This document shows, in pieces, positions 1 to 6,305 of a stretch of 9,598 nucleotides of DNA; within the stretch, counting starts at the first letter, position 1; each line of letters begins with the position of its first letter. A program made the translations under genes and the position numbers. Where the stretch lies: the NCBI GenBank assembly GCA_029820875.1, contig JALGUK010000125.1, positions 1 to 9,598 of the forward strand. Direction: 5' to 3'. This DNA is from Candidatus Zipacnadia bacterium (GTDB lineage Bacteria > Armatimonadota > UBA5377 > JALGUK01). The notes under the pieces were generated by a model, which did no database searches, was not told the origin of the DNA, and saw nothing but the letters and a program-made list of their open reading frames with translations.

Positions 1-279
1 GACAGCGATTCCGAGGCTCTCGCAACCGGCACAGGCTCAGCCAACGGTCTGGACCCCCGATTGGCCGAATGGTTAGCCGACCAATTCGAAGCAGCGTGCC
101 CTGGCGGCGCTGAACCAGTCGTGCTGTGCCCCTCGGAGGTCCGCACTATCGTCAGCGATATCCTGCACCAGTGGAATCCCTATCTCTTCGTTGTCGGTGT
201 GGATGAGCTGCTGCCGGACACTACTGTTGACGTGATAGCCGAGATCCCGCCGCCGGACTGGCACCCGGAGTCCGCGTGA
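1..279 (+). CDS. flhA: Flagellar biosynthesis protein FlhA, C-terminal fragment (5' end outside window)
   Basis: The reading frame is open from base 1 to a TGA at 277-279, giving the last 92 residues of a longer protein. The segment PVVLCPSEVRTIVSDIL, then NPYLFVVGVDELLPDTTVDV, matches the end of the FlhA cytoplasmic domain, where a strand of the type PVLLC is followed by an R..l..ll helix and a VLS..EIp strand. FlhA is the export-gate subunit of the flagellar type III secretion apparatus in the inner membrane; its cytoplasmic ring docks export chaperones. The homologous virulence protein SctV has a similar tail, but the flagellar-type sigma gene 60 bp downstream favours FlhA. A TTG at 61 could pass as a start but lies inside the conserved domain, so it is internal. 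The spacer 280-339 holds no flhF or flhG, which often lie between flhA and fliA. Confidence 0.85.
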   Translation, partial: DSDSEALATGTGSANGLDPRLAEWLADQFEAACPGGAEPVVLCPSEVRTIVSDILHQWNPYLFVVGVDELLPDTTVDVIAEIPPPDWHPESA

Positions 280-339
280 CTATGTGGCGGGCGACGCGTT
301 TCCCCGCAGGCGCACCGTGATCTGCCGAGGGAATAAGAG

Positions 340-1101
340 ATGCCCCCTGAGATCACCACAAGAAAACAACGTTGGCTTAAGTCACAGAGCGATCGGGAAG
401 CCGCCATCAAGAAGTATGCCTACCTTGCCGAAGTGGTTGTCGGCAGGCTGATGAGCACCTTACCCGACAGCGTAGACCGGGAGGACCTCGTCAGCCACGG
501 CATAATCGGGCTAATAAACGCATTGGACCGTTTCGACCCAAACCGGGGTGTGAAGTTCGAGACATATGCGACCAGCGTCATCCGCGGGGCGGTTCTCGAG
601 GCGCTCAGGTCCGCGGATTGGGCGCCGCGGTCGGTGCGCTCGAAGTATCGCCGGTTGGAAACAGCTCACGCGAGGCTGGCAGATACTCTCGGGAGGGAGC
701 CGACCGAGGAGGAGATGGCGGAGGTCCTCTCTCTCACATTAGATGAGTACTATGAGCTGCTCTCTGACGCCAGCGCTCTGACTCTGCACTCCCTCGAAGA
801 TTTGCTGCTGAGCGGTGACCTCCCGGAGCCTGATGCCCACACCGACTATGACTCATCCCTCGTCGGTCCAGCGCTTCGGTTTGAACGCGAGGAGTTCAAG
901 AACATCCTCGCGCGGGCGATTGACCGCTTGCCGGAGCGCGAGCGGCAGATATTGGCTTTGTACTACCAGGAGGAACTGACCCTCAGAGAAATCGGCGAGA
1001 TCCTCGGTGTGACGGAATCCCGCATTTGTCAGATCCATACCCAGGCAATTCTGCGCTTACGGCATCGCCTGGCAGCAGAGGGAGTCTACGGCTCGGCCTG
1101 A
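340..1101 (+). CDS. fliA: RNA polymerase sigma factor, flagellar FliA/WhiG (sigma-28) family
   Basis: This 253-residue protein has the usual length for sigma-28-type factors, which direct RNA polymerase to late flagellar and motility promoters. Region 2 (about residues 20-97) carries the family hallmarks DREDLVSHGIIGLINALDRF, FETYAT, and RGAVLEALRSADWAPRSVR at the 2.4/3.0 boundary. Region 3 spans roughly 100-165. Region 4 (about 197-245) contains LPERERQILALYYQEELTL, then a helix-turn-helix GEILGVTESRICQIH that reads the -35 element. The ATG at 340 follows a purine-rich GAGGGA about 8 nt upstream. Position directly after flhA supports a flagellar role. WhiG, the sporulation/development branch of the same family, cannot be excluded by sequence alone. 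FlgM is the usual antagonist of this family; no flgM is visible here. Confidence 0.94.
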   Translation: MPPEITTRKQRWLKSQSDREAAIKKYAYLAEVVVGRLMSTLPDSVDREDLVSHGIIGLINALDRFDPNRGVKFETYATSVIRGAVLEALRSADWAPRSVRSKYRRLETAHARLADTLGREPTEEEMAEVLSLTLDEYYELLSDASALTLHSLEDLLLSGDLPEPDAHTDYDSSLVGPALRFEREEFKNILARAIDRLPERERQILALYYQEELTLREIGEILGVTESRICQIHTQAILRLRHRLAAEGVYGSA

Positions 1102-1187
1102 GCCAAGCGACTGCGCCACATAAATATCCTCACTTGCAGCACGCAGAGCTGTGATGGCGCCAGACTGAATTCGTTCCAAGCCTCAGA

Positions 1188-2186
1188 CTACCACCGATTC
1201 AGCGCCAGCGGGGTACCGCCGCGGACACCCTGATTCTCCCAGGGGCGGTAAATGAAGTTTTTGGAAAGATCATCAATACGCTTGACATCATCCTCCTCGA
1301 GTGCCATCTCGGTGAGGTTGTACATCGACTCGAAGTGCTCGGGCTTGCTGCCACCGAGAATCGGCGTGGTAATAAAGGGCTTCGCAAGTACCCACAGAAT
1401 CGCTAATTGGTTGAGGCCCACCTCGTACTTCGCTGCAATTTGCTCCAGTTGCTCAAGGATGTCATAAACCTCATCGGTCAGAAGCGTCTTAAGATAACTG
1501 CGGGCGACGCGCGAGTTCTCGGGCGGCTCGACTCCACGCTTGTAAATGCCGCTCAATAGCCCCCCGCACAGCGGCCCATAAGTCATCATCGCAATGTTGA
1601 ATTTTTCGGCGAACGGAACCGTTTCAAATTCTGCGACGCGATCCAGGATATTGTACCGGCACTGGATTGAAATCAGCGGCTCCCAGTTGTGCAAAGCACT
1701 GACGCCGAGCATGTGCGCCATCTGCCAGGCGTAGTGGTTGCAAACCCCTACGTAGCGGATCTTACCCTGTTTAACGAGCGTATCAAGAGTCGAGAGAGTC
1801 TCCTCAACCGGCGTGTCCTTGTCCGGATGGTGAAGCTGGTACAGGTCAATCCAGTCAGTTTGTAGACGCCGCAGGCTATCCTCAACGGCGTGCATCATAT
1901 GGATGCGGGAGCATCCCCGGCCGCCGGGACGGTCATACATCTTCACCCAGAGCTTTGTAGCGAGGACCACATTGTCGCGCCGGCCCTTGAGCGCCTTCCC
2001 GAGCAGAACCTCGCTGGAACCGCGACCGTAGGCATCAGCCGTATCAATGAAGTTAATCCCCTGGTCAAGGGCATGATGCACGAGGGCAATTGCTTCCTGC
2101 TCCTCGAGGCGGTCAGGGAAGTCCATCGCCCCCAGGCACAACCGTGAGACGATCATACCTGAATTGCCGAATCTGACATACTGCAT
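1188..2186 (-). CDS. Aldo/keto reductase (NADPH-dependent oxidoreductase)
   Basis: This complete 332-residue TIM-barrel oxidoreductase of the aldo/keto reductase superfamily reduces carbonyls with NAD(P)H in the cytoplasm; its substrate is not evident. The N-terminus MQYVRFGNSGMIVSRLCLG is the family's first strand and loop. The catalytic tetrad is visible: D48 in NFIDTAD, Y53 in DAYG, K78 in LATK and H119 in LYQLHH. The late GGSKPEH motif (near residue 280) belongs to the cofactor-phosphate site seen in YajO/YhdN-like members. The ATG is preceded by AAGGGGAG (2194-2201) with 7 nt spacing, which fixes the start. It lies 105 bp downstream of the MobB-like gene on the same strand, so co-transcription is possible but unproven. 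It converges on the sigma gene with an 86-bp gap lacking a clear terminator. Confidence 0.95.
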   Translation of the reverse strand: MQYVRFGNSGMIVSRLCLGAMDFPDRLEEQEAIALVHHALDQGINFIDTADAYGRGSSEVLLGKALKGRRDNVVLATKLWVKMYDRPGGRGCSRIHMMHAVEDSLRRLQTDWIDLYQLHHPDKDTPVEETLSTLDTLVKQGKIRYVGVCNHYAWQMAHMLGVSALHNWEPLISIQCRYNILDRVAEFETVPFAEKFNIAMMTYGPLCGGLLSGIYKRGVEPPENSRVARSYLKTLLTDEVYDILEQLEQIAAKYEVGLNQLAILWVLAKPFITTPILGGSKPEHFESMYNLTEMALEEDDVKRIDDLSKNFIYRPWENQGVRGGTPLALNRW

Positions 2187-2234
2187 GGTTCATCTCCCCT
2201 TGTTAGTCAGGCATAAGAAAGTCGAAGAGTCATA

Positions 2235-2256
2235 CCGGTGAGTTACTGCTTACCGG
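2235..2256. repeat. Short inverted repeat in the gap between the MobB-like and reductase genes
   Basis: CCGGTGAG (2235-2242) and CTTACCGG (2249-2256) form an 8-bp inverted repeat with one non-complementary position and a 6-nt loop. It lies about 50 bp upstream of the reductase ATG and downstream of the MobB-like stop. No T-run follows on the - strand, so it is not a standard intrinsic terminator. An operator for the reductase or a weak mRNA hairpin are both possible, as is chance. Confidence 0.25.
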
Positions 2257-2291
2257 GCAGTTGAGCAAATGTGGACAGAGCAGTGCGGCGG

Positions 2292-3047
2292 TCACCTCTT
2301 TTTGCGCTTGTCGGCGGGAATATGGATTTCGACATCCCCCTCGGCAGCATCGTGAAGATTTTGCAGGACAGCCTCAATGACGTTTACAAAGACGCTTCTG
2401 ACGAACCGGTTCATTTGCACCTTCTTTCCGCCTACGGTTACCAATGGATGGCGTGGTATGCGAAGCTCGTCCAGGCTTCTACGCCCCGCAATAACCTCCG
2501 CCGCCAGTTCCCGGCAAGAAAGCTCTGCTCGGCCGCACTGAGCGAGGTCCGGTAGAACGGGAATAGCCTTCTCCATCACCAGCTCCACCAGGGAGTCGGC
2601 ATCATGCAGAGGGTCAATCATCGGCAAATCCTTATAGCTATCGGCCTGCCCCGCCACCACTCCGGAGATAGCGATGGTCAACCCGTCCACCAGATCCGCC
2701 AACTGGTCAAGGTCGTGTGAACACACAATTCTTGCTGTAACCGCATCGGAGAAGCCCTCCGCAACCAGGAAGTCGGCGTCTATATGTTCGGCAATCCGCG
2801 CAAGCGGTAGCCGCTCCATGTGCATCAACGCCGTCTCGTGCGGACCGCGGACCGCGACGACCGAGGCGCCTGCCTCTCGGTGCAACCATGTGTCTTTCCC
2901 CCGCGTGTCTATTGAGAAATCCTCGACATGAACGTCCTTGGCGCTTGCGACGGTATATCCGCGCCCCTTAAGACCCGAAATAATCGCCTCGGCAACCGTG
3001 GTTTTACCGGACTTGCGCCCGCTACCGTTAATCACAACGGCCCGCAT
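2292..3047 (-). CDS. MobB-like P-loop NTPase with C-terminal extension
   Basis: The protein is 251 residues from the preferred start. The N-terminal part resembles MobB, the GTP-binding partner of MobA in molybdopterin-guanine dinucleotide synthesis. It has a Walker A-like SGRKSGKTT (residues 9-17, Ser replacing the first Gly), then DFSIDTRGKDTWLHREAGAS (43-62), which matches the MobB motif D.DT.GKDS..HR.AGA, and DFLVAEGF (92-99), the usual L.EGF. Residues about 205-245 (GGKKVQMNRFVRSVFVNV, then a GDVEIHI strand) form an extension absent from the short enterobacterial MobB and reminiscent of tails on archaeal/clostridial MobB-domain proteins. An ATG lies 15 bp upstream (3062), but the G7 run of GGGGGGGAAAGCT acts as the SD for the ATG at 3047, so I chose the latter. 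No other molybdenum cofactor gene is nearby, so the cofactor role is inferred from family only. Confidence 0.82.
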   Translation of the reverse strand: MRAVVINGSGRKSGKTTVAEAIISGLKGRGYTVASAKDVHVEDFSIDTRGKDTWLHREAGASVVAVRGPHETALMHMERLPLARIAEHIDADFLVAEGFSDAVTARIVCSHDLDQLADLVDGLTIAISGVVAGQADSYKDLPMIDPLHDADSLVELVMEKAIPVLPDLAQCGRAELSCRELAAEVIAGRRSLDELRIPRHPLVTVGGKKVQMNRFVRSVFVNVIEAVLQNLHDAAEGDVEIHIPADKRKKR

Positions 3048-3097
3048 AGCTTTCCCCCCCATTTACCGCAATATTCGGCGAAATGGAGAATTCCCTG

Positions 3098-3126
3098 TTT
3101 GCTCCGGTACAACCTGCCTGTATAAT
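3098..3126 (+). promoter_or_regulatory. Candidate sigma-70-type promoter for the GNAT gene
   Basis: A perfect TATAAT lies at 3121-3126. TTTGCT (3098-3103) sits 17 nt upstream as a weak -35 (TT..C. matches). Transcription would begin near 3133, leaving about 63 nt before the ATG at 3196. It lies in the 148-bp spacer between the divergent MobB-like and GNAT genes, where a promoter is expected. The -35 is poor, so the call is moderate. Confidence 0.42.
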
Positions 3127-3136
3127 TGCAGGGCTT

Positions 3137-3160
3137 GGGAGGAGACCCTGAATGTGCTGA
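3137..3160 (+). promoter_or_regulatory. Strong Shine-Dalgarno followed by a two-codon ORF upstream of the GNAT gene
   Basis: GGGAGGAG (3137-3144) is followed after 7 nt by ATG TGC TGA (3152-3160), a Met-Cys-stop minimal ORF. The same SD is 9 nt from a GTG at 3154 that is in frame with the acetyltransferase and would add 14 residues. It is therefore either the true start region of that gene or a minimal upstream ORF in its leader; sequence alone does not decide. Confidence 0.35.
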
Positions 3161-3195
3161 GAATCTCTAATAGAGAGCATGGCAGGGGGTGCACA

Positions 3196-4239
3196 ATGGA
3201 ACACTTGCAAGAACGGCTCGCCAGCGGCGAGACACTGGCCGTCGAAGTCCGTTTGAACAAAGACTTCGGTCCGACACCCGAGAACGCGGCAGTGCGCGAC
3301 TTCATTACGCAGCCGGACCAGCCGTGGTTCAGTATCGCCGAGCGGGAGTGGCTCTGGCATGTCCTTCGGGGGGATTTCGTCAGTTCGAGCTTCGACGCCG
3401 TCTTCGTTGGGCGCCTGAAGGGGCAGATTGTAGGAGCCCTTTGGTATGCCACGCATATTGACGCGCCTGCTCTCGGCGTCTTCGGCTATGTTCTGACCGC
3501 GCCCGCATATCGTGGCAAGGGGATAAGTTCGGCCCTCACAGGCATCGCCGTCCGGCACTTCCTGGACCGCGGAGGGCGTCTGCTTTATCTCGGGACAGGT
3601 AATCCTATCGCACACCATGTCTATGAGAAGTACGGCTTCCGCGACTACAACGGTCACGTCATGCGGCTGAGCGCCTCTGAGGGAGAACCGACGGTGCTGG
3701 ACAGGAGGTACTTCTCCGCCCGAGGCGATGTTAGTGTGCGGGAGGCAGTGCCAGGGGACTATGCGCGGCTTACGGCGCTGTACGTCTCCCCCGACACCTG
3801 GTTTACGCGCGACTTTCGCGAAGGGCTTTTTAACGATCCCATCCACCCGCAAGTCCGGTGCAACTCCTGCTGGGCGGCAATTGCACTCCGAAGCCATTCA
3901 CCCTCTGATGCGCAACTTGTGATGGAAACCGCTTCGGGTGCAATTGTCGGCGTCGCAACTCTAACGCAGGGCGGCGCGCCGGCGGTCGAGCACCAGGCTG
4001 AGGTTGAATTGCTTGTACATCCGAGCCACCACAAGCGGGGCAGTAAACTGCTTACCGAATTGCTCAAACATGCGCGGCAGGCCGGCATCCGGACTCTTAT
4101 ATGCCTGACGGCATCATGCGATGACGACAAAACCGGCATCCTCAAGGATGCGAACTTCACTGTAGCGGCTACCATTCAAGAGTACTTTCGCGTTGGAACC
4201 GACTGCTTTGACCTGCTGATATTGCGCTACAATCTCTGA
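3196..4239 (+). CDS. Tandem GNAT-domain N-acetyltransferase
   Basis: The 347-residue protein carries two GNAT acyl-CoA-dependent acetyltransferase folds. Domain 1 (about residues 60-158) has the canonical acetyl-CoA loop YRGKGI (105-110) after the strand GVFGYVL, and ends with the HVYEKYGFRDY motif typical of the GNAT C-terminus. Domain 2 (about 178-347) starts VSVREAVPGDY and has VELLVHPSHHKRGSKLL (270-286), where the Q/RxxGxG loop is degenerate, then an ILKDANF segment equivalent to the lyEk.GF motif. Domain 2 may therefore be structural or substrate-binding. The acceptor substrate is unknown. The ATG at 3196 follows AGGGGGTG at short spacing; an in-frame GTG at 3154 behind GGGAGGAG is a credible alternative. 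Longer extensions overlap the divergent MobB-like gene and are unlikely. The next gene, a sugar-type binding protein on the same strand, suggests a possible shared transcript. Confidence 0.88.
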   Translation: MEHLQERLASGETLAVEVRLNKDFGPTPENAAVRDFITQPDQPWFSIAEREWLWHVLRGDFVSSSFDAVFVGRLKGQIVGALWYATHIDAPALGVFGYVLTAPAYRGKGISSALTGIAVRHFLDRGGRLLYLGTGNPIAHHVYEKYGFRDYNGHVMRLSASEGEPTVLDRRYFSARGDVSVREAVPGDYARLTALYVSPDTWFTRDFREGLFNDPIHPQVRCNSCWAAIALRSHSPSDAQLVMETASGAIVGVATLTQGGAPAVEHQAEVELLVHPSHHKRGSKLLTELLKHARQAGIRTLICLTASCDDDKTGILKDANFTVAATIQEYFRVGTDCFDLLILRYNL

Positions 4240-4272
4240 ATGATACAGCTATAATGAGGGAGGATTCACAGC

Positions 4273-4332
4273 GTGTCGGTAAGAAATAGAGATTACAACT
4301 TGCCTTTTTCCCATGAGGAGGAAGCTAAATGA
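4273..4332 (+). CDS. Possible 19-residue leader peptide overlapping the binding-protein start
   Basis: A very good SD, GAGGGAGGA (4256-4264), lies 8 nt before GTG at 4273, which opens a frame reading VSVRNRDYNLPFSHEEEAK and ends with TGA at 4330-4332. The TGA overlaps the ATG of the binding-protein gene (4329-4331) in the classic ATGA arrangement of translational coupling. The SD of the binding protein (GAGGAGG) lies within the last codons. No homologue is recognised. It could be a leader peptide controlling the transporter, or the SD could be accidental. A TATAAT at 4250-4255 without a -35 would initiate within the SD, so it does not fit well with translation of this frame. Confidence 0.4.
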   Translation: MSVRNRDYNLPFSHEEEAK

Positions 4333-5396
4333 GGGTGTCTCGATTCCCACTTGTTGGTGGGCTTGTGGCCGCACTTCTGACTGCGCTGTTGCTTTGCGGG
4401 GGCTGTCCCAGCAAGCGACCTGCACAAAGCGAGCACGCCACTACTCCACCAACACCAAAGAAAGTGCAGAAAGCCGCCACACCCGAAAAGGTAACGCTGG
4501 GACTGGTCAGCAACGCGGTTTCGCCGTTTTGGGACCCGATGAAAGTCGGTATGGAGGACGCGGTCAAGGAGATAAACGGAAGCGGCGGTAATGTGGAGGC
4601 ATCCTGGCAAGGGCCACCAAACGCCACCTGGGCCGAGCAAAAGCGTATTCTCGAGAACTTCGCCGCCAACAATGTTGACGGAATCTCGGTTTCGCCGACG
4701 GATGCCAAGGCCATCGCAGATGTCATCAATGAGTTGTCCGACCAGGGCATTAAGGTCATCTGCATGGACTCGGACTGCCCGCAGAGCAAGCGACTTGCCT
4801 ACATCGGCACCAACAACTACGAGGCCGGCAAGAAACTCGGGGAGAAGGCCTGTGAACTGTTGCCCAAAGGAGGAAAGGCCATCGCCTTCGTCGGCAAAAT
4901 GGCCGTCCAGAACTCTCAGGACCGTGTGAGCGGGCTTAGAGACGCCCTCAAGGCAGGTGGCATTGAGCTGCTGGATGTGATGCAGGACCAGGCGGACAAG
5001 AACAAGGCTCGAAAGAATGTCGAGGACGTGATTCAAGCACATCCTGACATTGATGCACTGATTGGAATCTGGTCCTATAACCTCCCGGCCATTGCGGCCG
5101 CGGTTAAGGATTCGGGCAAGCGAAGCCAAATCAAGGTTTTGGGGTTCGATGCCGAACCACTGACGCTCAAGGGTCTCGAAGAAGGCGACATTGATGCGAC
5201 TATCGTTCAGAAGCCGTACGAATTCGGTTATCGGTCAGTGAAGCTCTTATACGCTCTTATCACTGGTGACCAAGAAACAGTGGACAGTATGTTGCCCGAG
5301 AGCAAGATAATTGACACAGGGGCCGAACTCATCACGCCCGACAACGTCGCAGACTACAGGAAGCGGCTCGAGAAGCTGGGGATTAGGTCCTCCTGA
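4329..5396 (+). CDS. Sugar ABC transporter substrate-binding lipoprotein (RbsB-like, periplasmic binding protein family 4)
   Basis: The 355-residue protein begins with an export signal: basic MRVSR, a hydrophobic stretch (residues 8-22), then LCGGC with Cys26 as the probable lipidated residue. The -3 position is Cys rather than the usual Leu, with Leu at -4. A Pro/Lys/Thr-rich tether (27-54) follows. The mature domain has the ribose-binding-protein pattern: VTLGLVSNAVSPFWDPMK with F67-W68 at the ligand pocket, YIGTNNYEAGKKLGE, and VLGFDAEP (with D274) in the second lobe. It would capture a sugar or related small molecule at the outer face of the inner membrane and deliver it to the RbsC-type permease encoded next. 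The SD GAGGAGG (4315-4321) is 7 nt before the ATG. The ligand cannot be read from sequence. Its stop is 4 bp before the SD (GGAGGT) of the permease region. Confidence 0.95.
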   Translation: MRVSRFPLVGGLVAALLTALLLCGGCPSKRPAQSEHATTPPTPKKVQKAATPEKVTLGLVSNAVSPFWDPMKVGMEDAVKEINGSGGNVEASWQGPPNATWAEQKRILENFAANNVDGISVSPTDAKAIADVINELSDQGIKVICMDSDCPQSKRLAYIGTNNYEAGKKLGEKACELLPKGGKAIAFVGKMAVQNSQDRVSGLRDALKAGGIELLDVMQDQADKNKARKNVEDVIQAHPDIDALIGIWSYNLPAIAAAVKDSGKRSQIKVLGFDAEPLTLKGLEEGDIDATIVQKPYEFGYRSVKLLYALITGDQETVDSMLPESKIIDTGAELITPDNVADYRKRLEKLGIRSS

Positions 5397-5413
5397 CGCT
5401 GGAGGTAAAACAG

Positions 5414-5476
5414 GTGCATCAGGAAGCGGGGCGCCGGTGGGCAGTGCTGTCGGCGCTCTTACGTTCGCGTGAATTT
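5414..5476 (+). pseudogene. Orphaned 5' end of the permease gene, out of frame with the rest
   Basis: GGAGGT (5401-5406), 4 bp after the binding-protein stop, is ideally spaced (7 nt) from GTG at 5414. The frame reads VHQEAGRRWAVLSALLRSREF, which looks like the cytoplasmic N-terminus of RbsC-type permeases, where an LLRxRE motif precedes TM1. It then turns into Arg-rich nonsense and stops at 5534-5536. The real permease body is in another frame and enters at the same bases: CGT GAA TTT (REF) here, GTG AAT TTC (VNF) there. About 30 residues covering TM1 are missing between them. This is best explained as a deletion of 3n+2 bp, possibly between copies of GTGAATTTC, or as an assembly error. Confidence 0.55.
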
Positions 5477-6302
5477 CGCACTGCTCGCGATTTTCGCCAT
5501 CGGCGAGACTTTCGTCGTAATATCCGGCGGGATTGACCTGTCCGTCGGGTCAATGATAGCCTTCAGCGGCGTAATCGCTGGCATCTGCCTGGCTCCCGAA
5601 CGACTCGGCTGCTCTGCTCCCGTTGCCGCCTCTATCGCCCTCTGTGCGTGCGGCGCAATCGGTCTGGCACACGCCCTGCTGATTTCCCGCTTTGCCCTTC
5701 CCCCATTCGTTGCGACGCTGGGGTCGCTCCTGATTTTGCGCAGCGTGTCGCTGCTCCTGACAGACTCTGTTCCAATCGCCATCACAAACGAGTCCGTTAT
5801 AGCGCTCGGAAACGGCAGGCTCCAGGGAATCCCGATTCCGGTAGTTTTCCTTGTGGGAGTTGCAATCCCCGCTATTTTGCTGATGAGAGCCACGCGCTGG
5901 GGCCGATACTTGTATGCGCTCGGGGGCAATGAGGAGGCGGCGCGGCTCAGCGGCGTAAACGTCGAGCGCATGAAGATACTCGCATATGTTCTGTCCGGCT
6001 TGTTCGCAGGTCTAGCAGGTGTCATCTTTGCCGGCTATCTCAAACAAGCAGATCCGCAGCAGGGGGTCGCGTACGAACTTTATGCCATCGCGGCAGCGGT
6101 CATCGGCGGCTGCAGCCTTATGGGGGGAGAGGGTAGCGTCATCGGAACAGTTCTGGGCAGCAGTCTTCTTATGGTCATCGTAAATGCCATTAACTTGACC
6201 GTGAAGAAGAACGCTACGCTCTGGGAGGGCGTGATAGTGGGTTCGATTGTGATTGTGGCGGTCAGCTTCAATGCCCTGCGCCAGCAGAGGCAAGGGAGGT
6301 AG
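5469..6302 (+). CDS. Sugar ABC transporter permease (RbsC family), N-terminally truncated
   Basis: This 277-residue membrane protein belongs to the ribose/xylose/galactose-type permease family, which forms the transmembrane channel of sugar importers. Signature segments are GGIDLSVGSMIAFSGV near residue 20, GRYLYALGGNEEAARLSGVN (about 145-164), the cytoplasmic loop that contacts the ATPase, and IAAAVIGGCSLMGGEGSVIG (about 207-226). About eight hydrophobic helices follow each other. In E. coli RbsC (321 residues) the GIDLSVG motif lies near residue 71; here it lies near 22, so about 45-50 residues including TM1 are absent. The GTG at 5469 has no Shine-Dalgarno, whereas a good SD and start lie at 5401-5416 in another frame. 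The gene may thus be non-functional or recently damaged. No ATPase gene adjoins. It ends 3 bp from the convergent yebC. Confidence 0.88.
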   Translation: MNFALLAIFAIGETFVVISGGIDLSVGSMIAFSGVIAGICLAPERLGCSAPVAASIALCACGAIGLAHALLISRFALPPFVATLGSLLILRSVSLLLTDSVPIAITNESVIALGNGRLQGIPIPVVFLVGVAIPAILLMRATRWGRYLYALGGNEEAARLSGVNVERMKILAYVLSGLFAGLAGVIFAGYLKQADPQQGVAYELYAIAAAVIGGCSLMGGEGSVIGTVLGSSLLMVIVNAINLTVKKNATLWEGVIVGSIVIVAVSFNALRQQRQGR

Positions 6303-6305
6303 CTT

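Noticed and set aside
1090..1104. GGCTC-ggcct-GAGCC hairpin over the stop codon of the sigma gene as a terminator
   Set aside because: The stem is only 5 bp and no T-run follows.
3028..3897. 289-codon frame on the - strand opposite the GNAT gene
   Set aside because: It is antisense to a gene with clear GNAT motifs and its product shows no family pattern.
4250..4255. TATAAT upstream of the binding-protein gene as a promoter
   Set aside because: No acceptable -35 lies 16-18 nt upstream and no extended -10 TG is present. It overlaps the SD of the leader frame.
4293..5129. 278-codon frame on the - strand opposite the binding-protein gene
   Set aside because: It is the complement of the substrate-binding protein, which has a signal peptide and family motifs. 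The antisense product is unrecognisable.
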